DNA of 52,718 nucleotides, taken from contig JAFALK010000071.1 in NCBI GenBank assembly GCA_019234295.1, positions 1 to 52,718 on the forward strand. The letters run 5' to 3'. Source of the stretch: Roseateles sp. GTDB taxonomy: Bacteria; Pseudomonadota; Gammaproteobacteria; Burkholderiales; Burkholderiaceae_C. A program made the position numbers and the translations under genes. Positions 16,169 to 24,143 of this stretch are shown here, in pieces. Under the pieces are notes generated by a model, which saw only the letters and a program-made list of their open reading frames with translations, had not been told where the DNA came from and did no database searches. The first letter of the stretch is position 1; each line of letters starts with the position of its first letter.

Positions 16169-17448
16169 AGTTGCTTTCTACCCTTCGCGCCAATCTCGTG
16201 GACACTCCACCCGCACCGGCAGCCGCCGCCCGGGCTGCGTCCGCAACGACGGGTGCACAGGCCTTGGTCGTCCACACTCAGACGACCGGACAGCCCGGTC
16301 GCGAGGCCAAACCTCAACGTTTTGCACTGCCCCAGGTCGCGAGCCCGCTGGGCGCGCGGACGCTGGCCGCCGAACCATCCGACGCGGCCAATGCTTCCGA
16401 AAAGGCCCAGGTCCGCGTCTCGCAAGACAGTGCATCGACCAGCGCTGACGCGCCGCAGGCCGCCACCCCGCAGGAACTGCCGGACGCCGCGCAGCTGCTG
16501 GCCTGCCTCGCGCAGGTGAGCGCCCAGGCGATGCCGGTCCATGCCGCGTTGCCGGCCACTACAGCGGCAACTCCGCAAGCCCGTCAGCCGCAGCCCTTGC
16601 TGAGCACGACCGCCTCGGATCCCCGTTCGGTTCCATCCGCCTGTTTGGCCGCCGATGTCGCCGCGCCCATGGTCCCGCTGCCGACCGGCCTGGCCCAGCT
16701 CATGGCTGCTGCAGTGACGGGCGCGCAAACCGAGGCCGAGCCCGCGCAGGCCGCAGCCCAGGCCCCCGCAATCACGACCACGACCACGACCGCGGCCATC
16801 ACAACGACCGCCTCAACGCCCACGATCGGCACCACCGCAGCCGCCACGCCCGCGCAACCGGCTACGACGGCGAGCACGCCGGCCAGCGCCGAGCCTGCAG
16901 TTGCTGCGTTCGGTCCGCTGCTCGCGACGACGGCGACCCCGCCTGCCACCACCGGCGTGGCCGCTGACGCGCTTGCGCTGCATCTGACCCCCAACGTGCC
17001 TGACAGCTGGCAGCAGCCGCTGATGCAGGCCTTGGGCGACAAGCTGCAGGTCCAGATCGCAGCCCGCGGAACCGACCAGACCGTGTTGCACCTGGCACCG
17101 CCGCAGCTAGGTCGCGTGGAGATCGCGATCCGCCAGCAGGGCGGCGTGCTGCAGGTGCAGATGAGCGCCACGCACCAGGAAGTGACGAACCAGCTGCGCC
17201 AGATCAGCGAGCCGCTGCGCCACGAGCTGGTGCAGCGCCACGCGGGCGATGTGTCCGTGCAGGTCTCGACCGGCAGTGCCAGCGGCGCCGAAGGCCGTGG
17301 CCGCGAAACCGCCTCCGGTCAATCGTCGGGCGGTGGGCGCGAGCAGGCCGATCGCCGCGCGCCGGCGCGCGCCCGCGACGAGAGCGACGAAGCCCCGGCC
17401 GGCTTCGCCCAACGCATGGCCAAGGCCGCCAGCACCCTGAACGGATGA
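16165..17448 (+). CDS. fliK: Hook-length control protein FliK (LafE)
   Basis: A 427-residue protein with the FliK layout: a long low-complexity Ala/Thr/Pro/Gln region (about residues 10-270, including a Thr-rich tract at about 210-225 encoded by near-repeated ACG/ACC codons) and a compact C-terminal domain (LGRVEIAIRQQGGVLQVQMS, LRHELVQRHAGDVSVQV). FliK measures hook length and triggers the FlhB switch. The ATG at 16165 is coupled to fliT by ATGA. The simple-sequence coding could vary in length between strains. Confidence 0.93.
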   Translation: MKLLSTLRANLVDTPPAPAAAARAASATTGAQALVVHTQTTGQPGREAKPQRFALPQVASPLGARTLAAEPSDAANASEKAQVRVSQDSASTSADAPQAATPQELPDAAQLLACLAQVSAQAMPVHAALPATTAATPQARQPQPLLSTTASDPRSVPSACLAADVAAPMVPLPTGLAQLMAAAVTGAQTEAEPAQAAAQAPAITTTTTTAAITTTASTPTIGTTAAATPAQPATTASTPASAEPAVAAFGPLLATTATPPATTGVAADALALHLTPNVPDSWQQPLMQALGDKLQVQIAARGTDQTVLHLAPPQLGRVEIAIRQQGGVLQVQMSATHQEVTNQLRQISEPLRHELVQRHAGDVSVQVSTGSASGAEGRGRETASGQSSGGGREQADRRAPARARDESDEAPAGFAQRMAKAASTLNG

Positions 17449-17455
17449 CCCGCAC

Positions 17456-17902
17456 ATGAAGCTCAAGACCAAGTTGATCATCGGTGGCCTGGCGCTCGCG
17501 CTGCTCGCGGGGTCCGGTGCCGGCGGTTGGTGGTGGATGACCCGTGCCAAGGGCCCTGCCCAGCCCGAGGCGAAGAAGTCCGTCGACTACAAGTACGTGA
17601 CGTTGGACAAGGTCCTGGTCATGCTGCGTGGCGATCACGGTGAGGCGGTGCCGCACTACATGGCCATCGACATCGTCTTCAAGACCGAACCCCAGGATGA
17701 GGCCCGAGCAAAGGAGCACCTGCCCTTGATGCGCACCGTGGCCGTCAAGGCCCTGTCGGTCAACACCGTGCAGAGCGCCGCCGCGATGAGCGTGGACCAG
17801 GTGGCGCAGCTGCTCAACCGAGCCTACATCGAGAGCTACAAGGCCGACGGGCGCAAGCCGCCCTTCGCCGAAGCCCTGGTCGGCAAGCTGATCATCGAGT
17901 AA
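17456..17902 (+). CDS. fliL: Flagellar basal-body-associated protein FliL (LafF)
   Basis: A 148-residue single-pass membrane protein: a short basic N-terminus, one transmembrane helix at residues about 6-27 (LIIGGLALALLAGSGAGG), and a periplasmic FliL domain (YKYVTLDKVLVMLRGDHG, HYMAIDIVFKTEPQDEA). FliL surrounds or stabilises stator units. It starts seven bases after fliK and lies ten before fliA. Confidence 0.94.
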   Translation: MKLKTKLIIGGLALALLAGSGAGGWWWMTRAKGPAQPEAKKSVDYKYVTLDKVLVMLRGDHGEAVPHYMAIDIVFKTEPQDEARAKEHLPLMRTVAVKALSVNTVQSAAAMSVDQVAQLLNRAYIESYKADGRKPPFAEALVGKLIIE

Positions 17903-17911
17903 GCGCGAGCG

Positions 17912-18649
17912 ATGTCAGCCGTTCCTGTCCTCAGCCACGACGCTGCCTACGGCGAGTGGGCGCAGCCTGCGCAGACGATGCTGTCGCCGCAGGCCGAGCA
18001 GCGCGTGCTCCGCGAGTACGCGCCGTTGGTCAAGCGCGTCGTGCGCCAGCTGAGCACCCAGGCCAGCGCCGTGATGGACCGAGAGGACATGGAGCAGATC
18101 GGCCTCATGGGCCTGCTGCAGGCGCTGCGCCGCTACGGCGAGCCCGATGAAGGCTTCGGCGCCTTCGCCTCGCTGCGCGTGCGCGGTGCCATCCTTGATG
18201 AGCTGCGCCGCCAGGACTGGCGTCCTCGCAGCGTGCGCCAGGACAGCCACAAGCAGCGCGACGCCCTGCGCGCGCTCACACGCCGCCTGGGCCGCCAGCC
18301 CAGCGAGGCCGAGATCCTCGTCGAACTGAAGCTCACGCCCGAGGCCTGGCTCGCGCTCCAGCAGGCCGAGGTGGCCGAGGAGATGGCCAGCTTCGACGAG
18401 ATGCTGGGCGAGCTCAGCGACCTGCCCAGCGAGCAGCGCACGCCCGAGGCCCAGCTGATGGTCACGCGCTCGCTCTCCCAGGCTCTGCGCCAGCTCGACG
18501 AGCGCGAGCAGAAGGTCATCCAGCTCTATTACGAATTCGACGCCAGCCTCAAGGAGATCGCCGCCGTGCTCGATCTCAGCGAGGCGCGCGTCTCCCAGAT
18601 CAACAAGGCGGCCCTGCGCAAGATGCGCGCGGTCTTGCAGGCCGATTGA
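17912..18649 (+). CDS. fliA: Flagellar sigma factor FliA (sigma-28, LafS)
   Basis: A 245-residue sigma-70-family factor of the FliA group. Region 2 is seen at MEQIGLMGLLQALRRYGE and GAFASLRVRGAILDELRRQD, region 3 at LTRRLGRQPSEAEI, and region 4 helix-turn-helix at LKEIAAVLDLSEARVSQINK. It directs late flagellar promoters and is held by the anti-sigma factor FlgM encoded 1.9 kb downstream. Placement between fliL and motA is the lateral lafF-lafS-lafT order, suggesting a sigma factor dedicated to this locus. Confidence 0.96.
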   Translation: MSAVPVLSHDAAYGEWAQPAQTMLSPQAEQRVLREYAPLVKRVVRQLSTQASAVMDREDMEQIGLMGLLQALRRYGEPDEGFGAFASLRVRGAILDELRRQDWRPRSVRQDSHKQRDALRALTRRLGRQPSEAEILVELKLTPEAWLALQQAEVAEEMASFDEMLGELSDLPSEQRTPEAQLMVTRSLSQALRQLDEREQKVIQLYYEFDASLKEIAAVLDLSEARVSQINKAALRKMRAVLQAD

Positions 18650-18669
18650 GCCAGAAGGACGGAACAGCC

Positions 18670-19599
18670 ATGCAATCCTTTGTCGGAATCGTGATCATCC
18701 TGGGCGCTGTCTTCGGCGGCTTCATGATCCACGGCGGTGAACTCCAGGTCATCTGGCAGCCGGTCGAACTCCTCATCATCGTCGGCGCAGGCGGTGGAGC
18801 CCTGGTGCTCGGCAATCCGCGCCACGTGCTCTCGGAAATGATGCTGCAGCTGCGCAAGGTGCTGATGCGCCGCAAGCTGGGCATGGAGTTTCAGCGCCAG
18901 CTGGCCCTGCTGATGTACGAGCTGCTGCAGGCCGCGGCCGGTGGCCTCAAGGCCCTGGACGCGCATGTGGAAGCGCCTCACGAGAGCGTGCTGTTCCAGC
19001 GCTACCCGATGATCCTGAACGAACCCAAGCTGCTGCACTTCATCGTCGACAACTTCCGCCTCATGGCCATGGGCAAGATCAGCGCCCACGAACTCGAAGG
19101 CGTGCTCGAGCAGGAGCTCGAAGCCATTCACGACGAGATGGCCCAGCCGGCCAAGAGTCTGCACAAAATCGCCGAGGCCATGCCCGGTTTCGGCATCCTG
19201 GCTGCGGTGCTGGGCATCGTCATGGCCATGAACAACGTCGCCGCGGGCGCGACCTCGGGCGAGATCGCCGTGATGGTGGCTGCCGCCATGGTCGGCACCT
19301 TCATAGGCATTTTCCTTTGCTACGGCGTGCTGGACCCGCTATCCAACATGATGAAGCAGCTGGTGGACGAGGAACTGGCCGCGCTGGAATCGGTCAAGGT
19401 CGTGCTGGTCACGCATGTGGCGGGCAAGCCCGCGCTGCTGGCCATCGACGCGGGCCGCCGCCTCGTGCAGCTCAACGCCAAGCCGAGCTTCTCGGTGCTG
19501 GAAGGCTGGATCGACGCGCTCAACGGCGCCGAACCCGAAGAGCCGCCGCGTCGGCGCGCCACCGATCGCATGCCCGGGGAGGAGCGCCGTGCAGCCTAA
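18670..19599 (+). CDS. motA: Flagellar stator protein MotA (LafT)
   Basis: A 309-residue four-helix membrane protein. Two helices are at residues about 3-22 and 32-50, and two more at about 170-190 and 200-222 (GFGILAAVLGIVMAMNNVAA, VMVAAAMVGTFIGIFLCYG), with the large cytoplasmic loop between them that contacts FliG. The ATG at 18670 follows AAGGA; an in-frame TTG at 18646 would overlap fliA and add atypical residues. It forms the ion-conducting stator with MotB, and overlaps it by 11 bases. Confidence 0.95.
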   Translation: MQSFVGIVIILGAVFGGFMIHGGELQVIWQPVELLIIVGAGGGALVLGNPRHVLSEMMLQLRKVLMRRKLGMEFQRQLALLMYELLQAAAGGLKALDAHVEAPHESVLFQRYPMILNEPKLLHFIVDNFRLMAMGKISAHELEGVLEQELEAIHDEMAQPAKSLHKIAEAMPGFGILAAVLGIVMAMNNVAAGATSGEIAVMVAAAMVGTFIGIFLCYGVLDPLSNMMKQLVDEELAALESVKVVLVTHVAGKPALLAIDAGRRLVQLNAKPSFSVLEGWIDALNGAEPEEPPRRRATDRMPGEERRAA

Positions 19600-20518
19600 G
19601 CTCCACGACGCAGGCGCCACCGTGGTCAAGCGCGTATCCAGGCGCGGGCACGACGAGGCCCATGGCGGCGCCTGGAAAGTCGCCTTCGCCGATTTCTGCC
19701 TGGCCCTGCTGTGTCTGTTCCTGGTGCTGTGGCTGCTGGCCTCGCGCAATGCCGAGCGTCTGCAGGTCGTGATGAAGAGCTCCGGCGCCAATCTGCTCGA
19801 GGATGGCCAGGGCCTGTCGGACACCCTGTCCATGGGCACGCGAGGCAGCATGATCGAACGCCACCCGGTGCCGGCGCGCTCTGAAGACATCCATGCCGGC
19901 GAGCCCGACCACGGCTCGCGCGAGCCCATGCCCTATACCCGCGAGCCGGTGCTGCTCGACACACCGCAGCAGCTCGGCGAGCTGGCCCAGCGCATCGAAC
20001 GCATTGCCGCCGATGAAGGCCTGGCCGGCAATCTGCAGAGCACGATCACCGCCCAGGGCTTGCGCCTCCAGCTGCATGACACCGACGCCAACGGCATGTT
20101 CGAGCGCGGCAGCGCCGTGCCCAGCAGCCGCATGCGCTCGCTGCTGCACCGCCTGGGACCCGTGCTCGCGCAGATCCGCAACCGGCTGCTGATCACAGGC
20201 CACACTGACGCCACGCCCTACAACGACAAGACGCCCGGCGCATTCTCGAACTGGGGCCTGTCCACGCAGCGTGCCATGTCGGCCCGCTACGAGCTGCTGG
20301 CCGGGTCGATGCCCGAGGGTAGCGTGCTTCAGGTCAGTGGCATGGCCGACACCGCGCCCGTCGACACCGTGAACACCAAGGCCCCCATCAACCGCCGCAT
20401 CGAGCTGATGGTGCTCACCAGCGCCCAGGCCCGCGCCGTCGCAGCCATGTACGGACCCGCCACCGGCGGCGTCCTGGCCGCATCCCTTCAACCCGCATCG
20501 CCCGCATTGGCACCGTGA
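19589..20518 (+). CDS. motB: Flagellar stator protein MotB (LafU)
   Basis: A 309-residue protein with one N-terminal membrane helix that carries the essential proton-path Asp (WKVAFADFCLALLCLFLVLW) and a C-terminal OmpA-like peptidoglycan-binding domain (NRLLITGHTDATPYNDK, NWGLSTQRAMSARYEL). A GTG at 19589, four bases after GGAGGAG, is the chosen start; the overlap with motA implies coupling. It anchors the stator to the cell wall. The lateral order ends here, as lafU does elsewhere. Confidence 0.95.
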   Translation: MQPKLHDAGATVVKRVSRRGHDEAHGGAWKVAFADFCLALLCLFLVLWLLASRNAERLQVVMKSSGANLLEDGQGLSDTLSMGTRGSMIERHPVPARSEDIHAGEPDHGSREPMPYTREPVLLDTPQQLGELAQRIERIAADEGLAGNLQSTITAQGLRLQLHDTDANGMFERGSAVPSSRMRSLLHRLGPVLAQIRNRLLITGHTDATPYNDKTPGAFSNWGLSTQRAMSARYELLAGSMPEGSVLQVSGMADTAPVDTVNTKAPINRRIELMVLTSAQARAVAAMYGPATGGVLAASLQPASPALAP

Positions 20519-20552
20519 GGACGGGATGCGTACCAAATCCAAAGGATCGATC

Positions 20553-20828
20553 ATGAGAATCGCAGGCAATGGCCCGGCCGCCGGCGTCGTGCAGACGCAG
20601 GAAATCGCCTCCACCGAGCGCGCTGCCGCGCCCGTCACGCCCACCAGCGCGCCCTCCGAGCTGGCCTCCGATGTGCTCAAGCCCGCGCAGGCCGCCCTGG
20701 CGCAGATGCCCGAGGTGGACATGGACAAGGTGGCCACGCTCAAGGACGCGCTCGCCCGCGGCGAGATCCAGTTCGACGCCGACCGCCTCGCGCGGCTCGT
20801 GCAGCGTTATCACGGAGGCCGCGGATGA
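20553..20828 (+). CDS. flgM: Anti-sigma-28 factor FlgM
   Basis: A 91-residue protein with a disordered Ala/Pro-rich N-terminus and the C-terminal sigma-binding helices (MDKVATLKDALARGEIQFDA, RLARLVQRYHGG) of FlgM. It holds FliA inactive until it is exported through the finished hook. ATG 20553 has AAAGGA six bases upstream and gives the usual FlgM beginning; an in-frame ATG at 20526 lacks such a site. It overlaps flgN by four bases. Confidence 0.93.
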   Translation: MRIAGNGPAAGVVQTQEIASTERAAAPVTPTSAPSELASDVLKPAQAALAQMPEVDMDKVATLKDALARGEIQFDADRLARLVQRYHGGRG

Positions 20829-21268
20829 ACTCGCCGCTGACGCGCCTGCTCACTCAGCTGCTCGACGTGCTGGCCCGCGACGTGCAGGCCTACCGCGAGC
20901 TGCACGCCCTGCTGCAGGCGCAGTTCGAGGCCGCATTGGCCCATCGCGCCGCCACCATGGAGCAGCTGGCCGATCGCATCGTCGCCCAGGTGAACAGCAT
21001 CGAGGGCCGCCGCGAAGACCGCGAGAGCGTGCTCACCCAGCTGATCGGCCGCCGCGAGCGACCGGGCCTGCGCACGCTGGCCGCGCGCCTACCTGCCGCT
21101 GTGCCGGCCACGCTGCGCGAGCGTCTGAGCCTGAGCTGCACGCAGATCGAGCAGCTCGCCATGGATTGCAAGCAGCTGAACCTGCGCAATTGCGAACTGA
21201 TCCACGAACAGCACGCGCTGATGCAGCGCCTGCTCGGCCAGGGGGAGGCCGTCTATGCGCAGCCTTGA
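20825..21268 (+). CDS. flgN: FlgK/FlgL export chaperone FlgN
   Basis: A 147-residue helical protein in the FlgN position after flgM. It has the FlgN-type long N-terminal helix (AYRELHALLQAQFEAALAHR) and a conserved C-terminal helix with CKQLNLRNCELIHEQHALMQ. FlgN chaperones the hook-filament junction proteins FlgK and FlgL. It is coupled to flgM (ATGA) and overlaps the glucosaminidase gene by 14 bases. Confidence 0.9.
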   Translation: MNSPLTRLLTQLLDVLARDVQAYRELHALLQAQFEAALAHRAATMEQLADRIVAQVNSIEGRREDRESVLTQLIGRRERPGLRTLAARLPAAVPATLRERLSLSCTQIEQLAMDCKQLNLRNCELIHEQHALMQRLLGQGEAVYAQP

Positions 21269-21944
21269 AAGCCTAAGCGCCCCGGGCGCTGGCTGGAACC
21301 CGGTCGACGCGATCGCACCCCAGTCGGGCGGTGCCAGCTTCGGTGCACTCTACGGGCAACTGCAGAACGAGGTGCGCCAGTTCATCGAGAACGGCTCGAC
21401 ACCGACCGACCAGCTGCCTTCGATGCGCCCGGAGGGGCTCGTGAATGCCCTGCGTGCCAATGAGGACTCGGCCACGCCGGCCGAGCAGCAGGCCTTTGCC
21501 GACACCATGACTCCGCTGGCCCGCGAAGCTGCTCAGCAGCTCGGCGTGGCGCCCGAGGTGCTGGTGGCGCACGCCGCGCTGGAGTCGGGGTGGGGCCGCC
21601 AGCCCATCCGCCGCGGCGACGGCAGCGACAGCCACAACCTCTTCGGCATCAAGGCCGGCACCGCCTGGAGCGGCGAGGTGGCCGCGGCCGACACGACCGA
21701 ATACAAGGCCGGCCAGGCGCATGCCGAGCGTGCCGCCTTCCGTGCCTACGCCGATCCTTCGGCCTCCTTCCAGGACCTGGCCCAGCTGATCGGCAGCAAC
21801 CCGCGCTATCAGGCGGCCCTCGGAACGGGCAGTAACGCCCAGGCCTATGGAGCCGCTCTGCAACGTGGCGGTTATGCCAGCGACCCGGCCTATGCGGACA
21901 AGCTCTCCCGCCTGGCCCAGCGCCTGCAGAAGGAGACGCGATGA
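21255..21944 (+). CDS. Free-standing flagellar glucosaminidase (C-terminal half of classical FlgJ)
   Basis: A 229-residue GH73-type peptidoglycan hydrolase. The region from about residue 85 to the end matches the muramidase half of FlgJ: LAREAAQQLGVAPEVLVAHA, ALESGWGRQPIRRGDGS with the catalytic Glu, SHNLFGIKAG, AFRAYADPSASFQDLAQLI. The rod-cap half is absent and is encoded separately at 28755-29114. No signal peptide is evident, so export through the flagellar apparatus is likely. It should open the cell wall for rod assembly. It is last in the flgM-flgN unit and ends five bases from convergent flgA. Confidence 0.92.
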   Translation: MRSLESLSAPGAGWNPVDAIAPQSGGASFGALYGQLQNEVRQFIENGSTPTDQLPSMRPEGLVNALRANEDSATPAEQQAFADTMTPLAREAAQQLGVAPEVLVAHAALESGWGRQPIRRGDGSDSHNLFGIKAGTAWSGEVAAADTTEYKAGQAHAERAAFRAYADPSASFQDLAQLIGSNPRYQAALGTGSNAQAYGAALQRGGYASDPAYADKLSRLAQRLQKETR

Positions 21945-21949
21945 GCGCC

Positions 21950-22648
21950 TCAGCGCGCCGGCAGCTCCGCCGGTTCCACCACGCCGGCCTCGATCACGCG
22001 CGCGGCGATCACGCGGCCGCTGTTGGCGTTTCGCACCTTCACGGTCGCGCCGCGCGCGCCGCTGTCAAGCGCCTCGCCGCTCGCCTGCACTTCGATGCCG
22101 TCGCGGTTGGCGACGATGCGCACGGCCTCGCCGCGCCGAACGAGCAGCTGGGGCTGCAACAGGCGCTGCTGCAGGACCTGGCCCGGGCGCAGGCTGGCGC
22201 GCGGCACGAGCTCGGCCACGGCCGCCAGGCTGGAGACGGCGTCGGGCAGCACGCTGACATCGCGGTGCTGGAGTTCCACGTCGGCGTCAGCCAGCGCCTG
22301 GCCCGGCTGCACGCCGCGCAGCACGACGAGCACGTCGGCGCTGAGCGCGCCGCGCAGCAGGTAGTCCTGGGCGGGCGTGCGGCCGTCGGCGCAGCGCGCG
22401 ACAACATGCAGGCGCAGCAGCCGGCTCAGGTCCTCGGTGCTGATGTCCCAGCCGGCCGGGCAGGGCGGGCGCTCAGCGCGCGCCGCCGGCAGGCTCAGGC
22501 GCACCTCAGGGGCCAGCAGGCCGCTGTGCTGAGCCTGATCGAGCAAGGCGCGACGGGTGAAGTCGAGCACCTGCTCATCCAGGCTGGCCGGCGCGCCAAG
22601 GGCCGGGCCCGCAAGAACTGAAGAAAGCAAGAGAGGAATCCAGCGCAT
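21950..22648 (-). CDS. flgA: P-ring assembly chaperone FlgA
   Basis: A 232-residue periplasmic protein: signal peptide RWIPLLLSSVLAGPALGAPA, an N-terminal domain with two Cys (PCPAGW, RCADGR), and the C-terminal SAF domain (DVLVVLRGVQPGQALADADV, LVRRGEAVRIVANRDG, VKVRNANSGRVIAARVIEAG). It assists FlgI ring formation. Three in-frame ATG codons (22648, 22654, 22678) are possible; none has a good ribosome binding site. I chose 22648 since the signal peptide then starts at once. Any choice overlaps the divergent flgB start. Confidence 0.9.
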   Translation of the reverse strand: MRWIPLLLSSVLAGPALGAPASLDEQVLDFTRRALLDQAQHSGLLAPEVRLSLPAARAERPPCPAGWDISTEDLSRLLRLHVVARCADGRTPAQDYLLRGALSADVLVVLRGVQPGQALADADVELQHRDVSVLPDAVSSLAAVAELVPRASLRPGQVLQQRLLQPQLLVRRGEAVRIVANRDGIEVQASGEALDSGARGATVKVRNANSGRVIAARVIEAGVVEPAELPAR

Positions 22649-23009
22649 GAGCATCGATTTCAACAAGGCCGTGGGCATTCATGGCGACGCGCTGCGGCTG
22701 CGGGCCGAGCGCACAAAGATCCTGGCGTCGAATATTGCCAACGCGAGCACGCCGGGATTCCAGGCGCGCGACATCGATTTTGCCTCCAGCTTGAAGGCCG
22801 CCGCCTCGGGTGATGAGGCCGACGGCCTGTCGCTGGACAGCGACGAGCCGCAATACCGTGTGCCCTATGCGGCGGCGCAGGACGGCAACACGGTCGAGAT
22901 CGGCGTCGAGCAGGCGGCCTTCTCGCAGAACGCCCTCGATTTCCAGACCTCGCTGAGCTTCGCGAACCTCGAGCTCAAGGGTCTGGCTCGCGCCATCAAC
23001 GGTCAATAA
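22647..23009 (+). CDS. flgB: Proximal rod protein FlgB
   Basis: A 120-residue rod protein opening the flgB-L operon. The N-terminal rod signature is clear (RAERTKILASNIANASTPGF) and the C-terminal helix is LSFANLELKGLARAING. GAGGA stands nine bases before the ATG at 22647. That ATG overlaps the divergent flgA ATG, so the promoter of the whole hook/rod operon has to lie inside flgA. FlgB links the MS-ring/FliE to the rod. Confidence 0.96.
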   Translation: MSIDFNKAVGIHGDALRLRAERTKILASNIANASTPGFQARDIDFASSLKAAASGDEADGLSLDSDEPQYRVPYAAAQDGNTVEIGVEQAAFSQNALDFQTSLSFANLELKGLARAINGQ

Positions 23010-23023
23010 GGCAGGAGAACGTC

Positions 23024-23443
23024 ATGTCCTTCAAGCAGATTTCCCAGATCGCCGGCTCCGCGCTGGCGGCTCAGACGGTGCGCATGAACACCATCGCGAG
23101 CAATCTGGCCAACGCCCAGTCGGCCGCCGGCTCGCCGGACGCCGCATACCACGCCCGCAAGCCCGTCTTCGCCGCGCTGCCCGCCACCGAGGGCGTGGGC
23201 GAGGGCAGCACCGGCATGCGCGTGCAGGTGCTCGACGTGGTGCAGAGCCAAGAGCCCATGCGCAAGGCCTACGAGCCTGATAACCCGCTGGCCAACGAGC
23301 AGGGCGAGGTCTATTACCCGAACGTGAGCCCCGTGGCCGAGATGACCGACATGATGGCCACCTCGCGCGCCTTCGAGGTCAACATCGAGGTGCTGGGCAA
23401 GGTCAAGTCCATGCAGCAGTCGCTGCTGAAGCTGGGGGAGTGA
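23024..23443 (+). CDS. flgC: Proximal rod protein FlgC
   Basis: A 139-residue rod protein. It has the N-terminal signature MNTIASNLANAQSAAGSPD and the C-terminal FlgC segment NPLANEQGEVYYPNVSPVAE, followed by the helix EMTDMMATSRAFEVNIEVLG shared by axial proteins. Size is normal. It has GGAG before its ATG and is 14 bases after flgB. Confidence 0.97.
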   Translation: MSFKQISQIAGSALAAQTVRMNTIASNLANAQSAAGSPDAAYHARKPVFAALPATEGVGEGSTGMRVQVLDVVQSQEPMRKAYEPDNPLANEQGEVYYPNVSPVAEMTDMMATSRAFEVNIEVLGKVKSMQQSLLKLGE

Positions 23444-23447
23444 GGCC

Positions 23448-24128
23448 ATGAGCAATACCCCCGTCAATGCCAGCAGCACCGCCACCGGCAGCGCCAACTT
23501 GCTCGGCGGTGGCGTGAGCCCGAACGGCGATCTCACAAGCCTGTTCACGACCCTGCTCGTGGCCCAGATCAAGAACCAGGATCCGCTCCAGCCCAACGAC
23601 CCCAGCCAGTTCGTGAGCCAGCTCGCGCAGCTGAGCCAGGTGCAGTCCATGCAGCAGCTCGTCACTCAGGGGAAGAGCGGCAACAGCGCGCTCAACAGCC
23701 TGCAGATGATGGCCCTGGGCGCCCAGGTGGGCAGCACGGTCCGGGCCGGTGTGAGCCAGTTGCAGCTGTCCGACCAGCCGGTGACCCTGCATGTGAACCT
23801 GGATGCCAAGAGCGCCAGCAACGAGCTCGTGCTGACCAGCCCCTACGGCGGTACCCAGACCATCTCGCTGGGCAGCCTGGCCGCAGGCGACCAGGCCTTC
23901 ACGGTCGATCCCAAGGCGCTGGGCCTGCCGGCCGGCAGCTATTCGGTCGCCGTTCTCAACGTCGACAAGCAGAGTCTGCCCGTCGAGGCCGAGACCGCAC
24001 TGACCGGCGTGCGCCTGGCCAGCGACGGCAGCGTGTTCGCGCGGCTCGCCGGCGTCGGCGAGGTGCCCAGCAGCGCCATCACCCAACTTGAAGGCCGTCC
24101 GGCCACTTCCCAAACCGCTTCCAACTGA
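23448..24128 (+). CDS. flgD: Hook scaffold (cap) protein FlgD
   Basis: A 226-residue hook cap that assists polymerisation of FlgE and is later discarded. The N-terminal FlgD region is distinct (FTTLLVAQIKNQDPLQPNDP, SQFVSQLAQLSQVQSMQQL), followed by an Ig-like part with GGTQTISLGSLAAGDQAFT. It starts four bases after flgC and is followed by flgE, the normal order. Confidence 0.95.
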   Translation: MSNTPVNASSTATGSANLLGGGVSPNGDLTSLFTTLLVAQIKNQDPLQPNDPSQFVSQLAQLSQVQSMQQLVTQGKSGNSALNSLQMMALGAQVGSTVRAGVSQLQLSDQPVTLHVNLDAKSASNELVLTSPYGGTQTISLGSLAAGDQAFTVDPKALGLPAGSYSVAVLNVDKQSLPVEAETALTGVRLASDGSVFARLAGVGEVPSSAITQLEGRPATSQTASN

Positions 24129-24143
24129 TCCCAGGAGCCCCTC

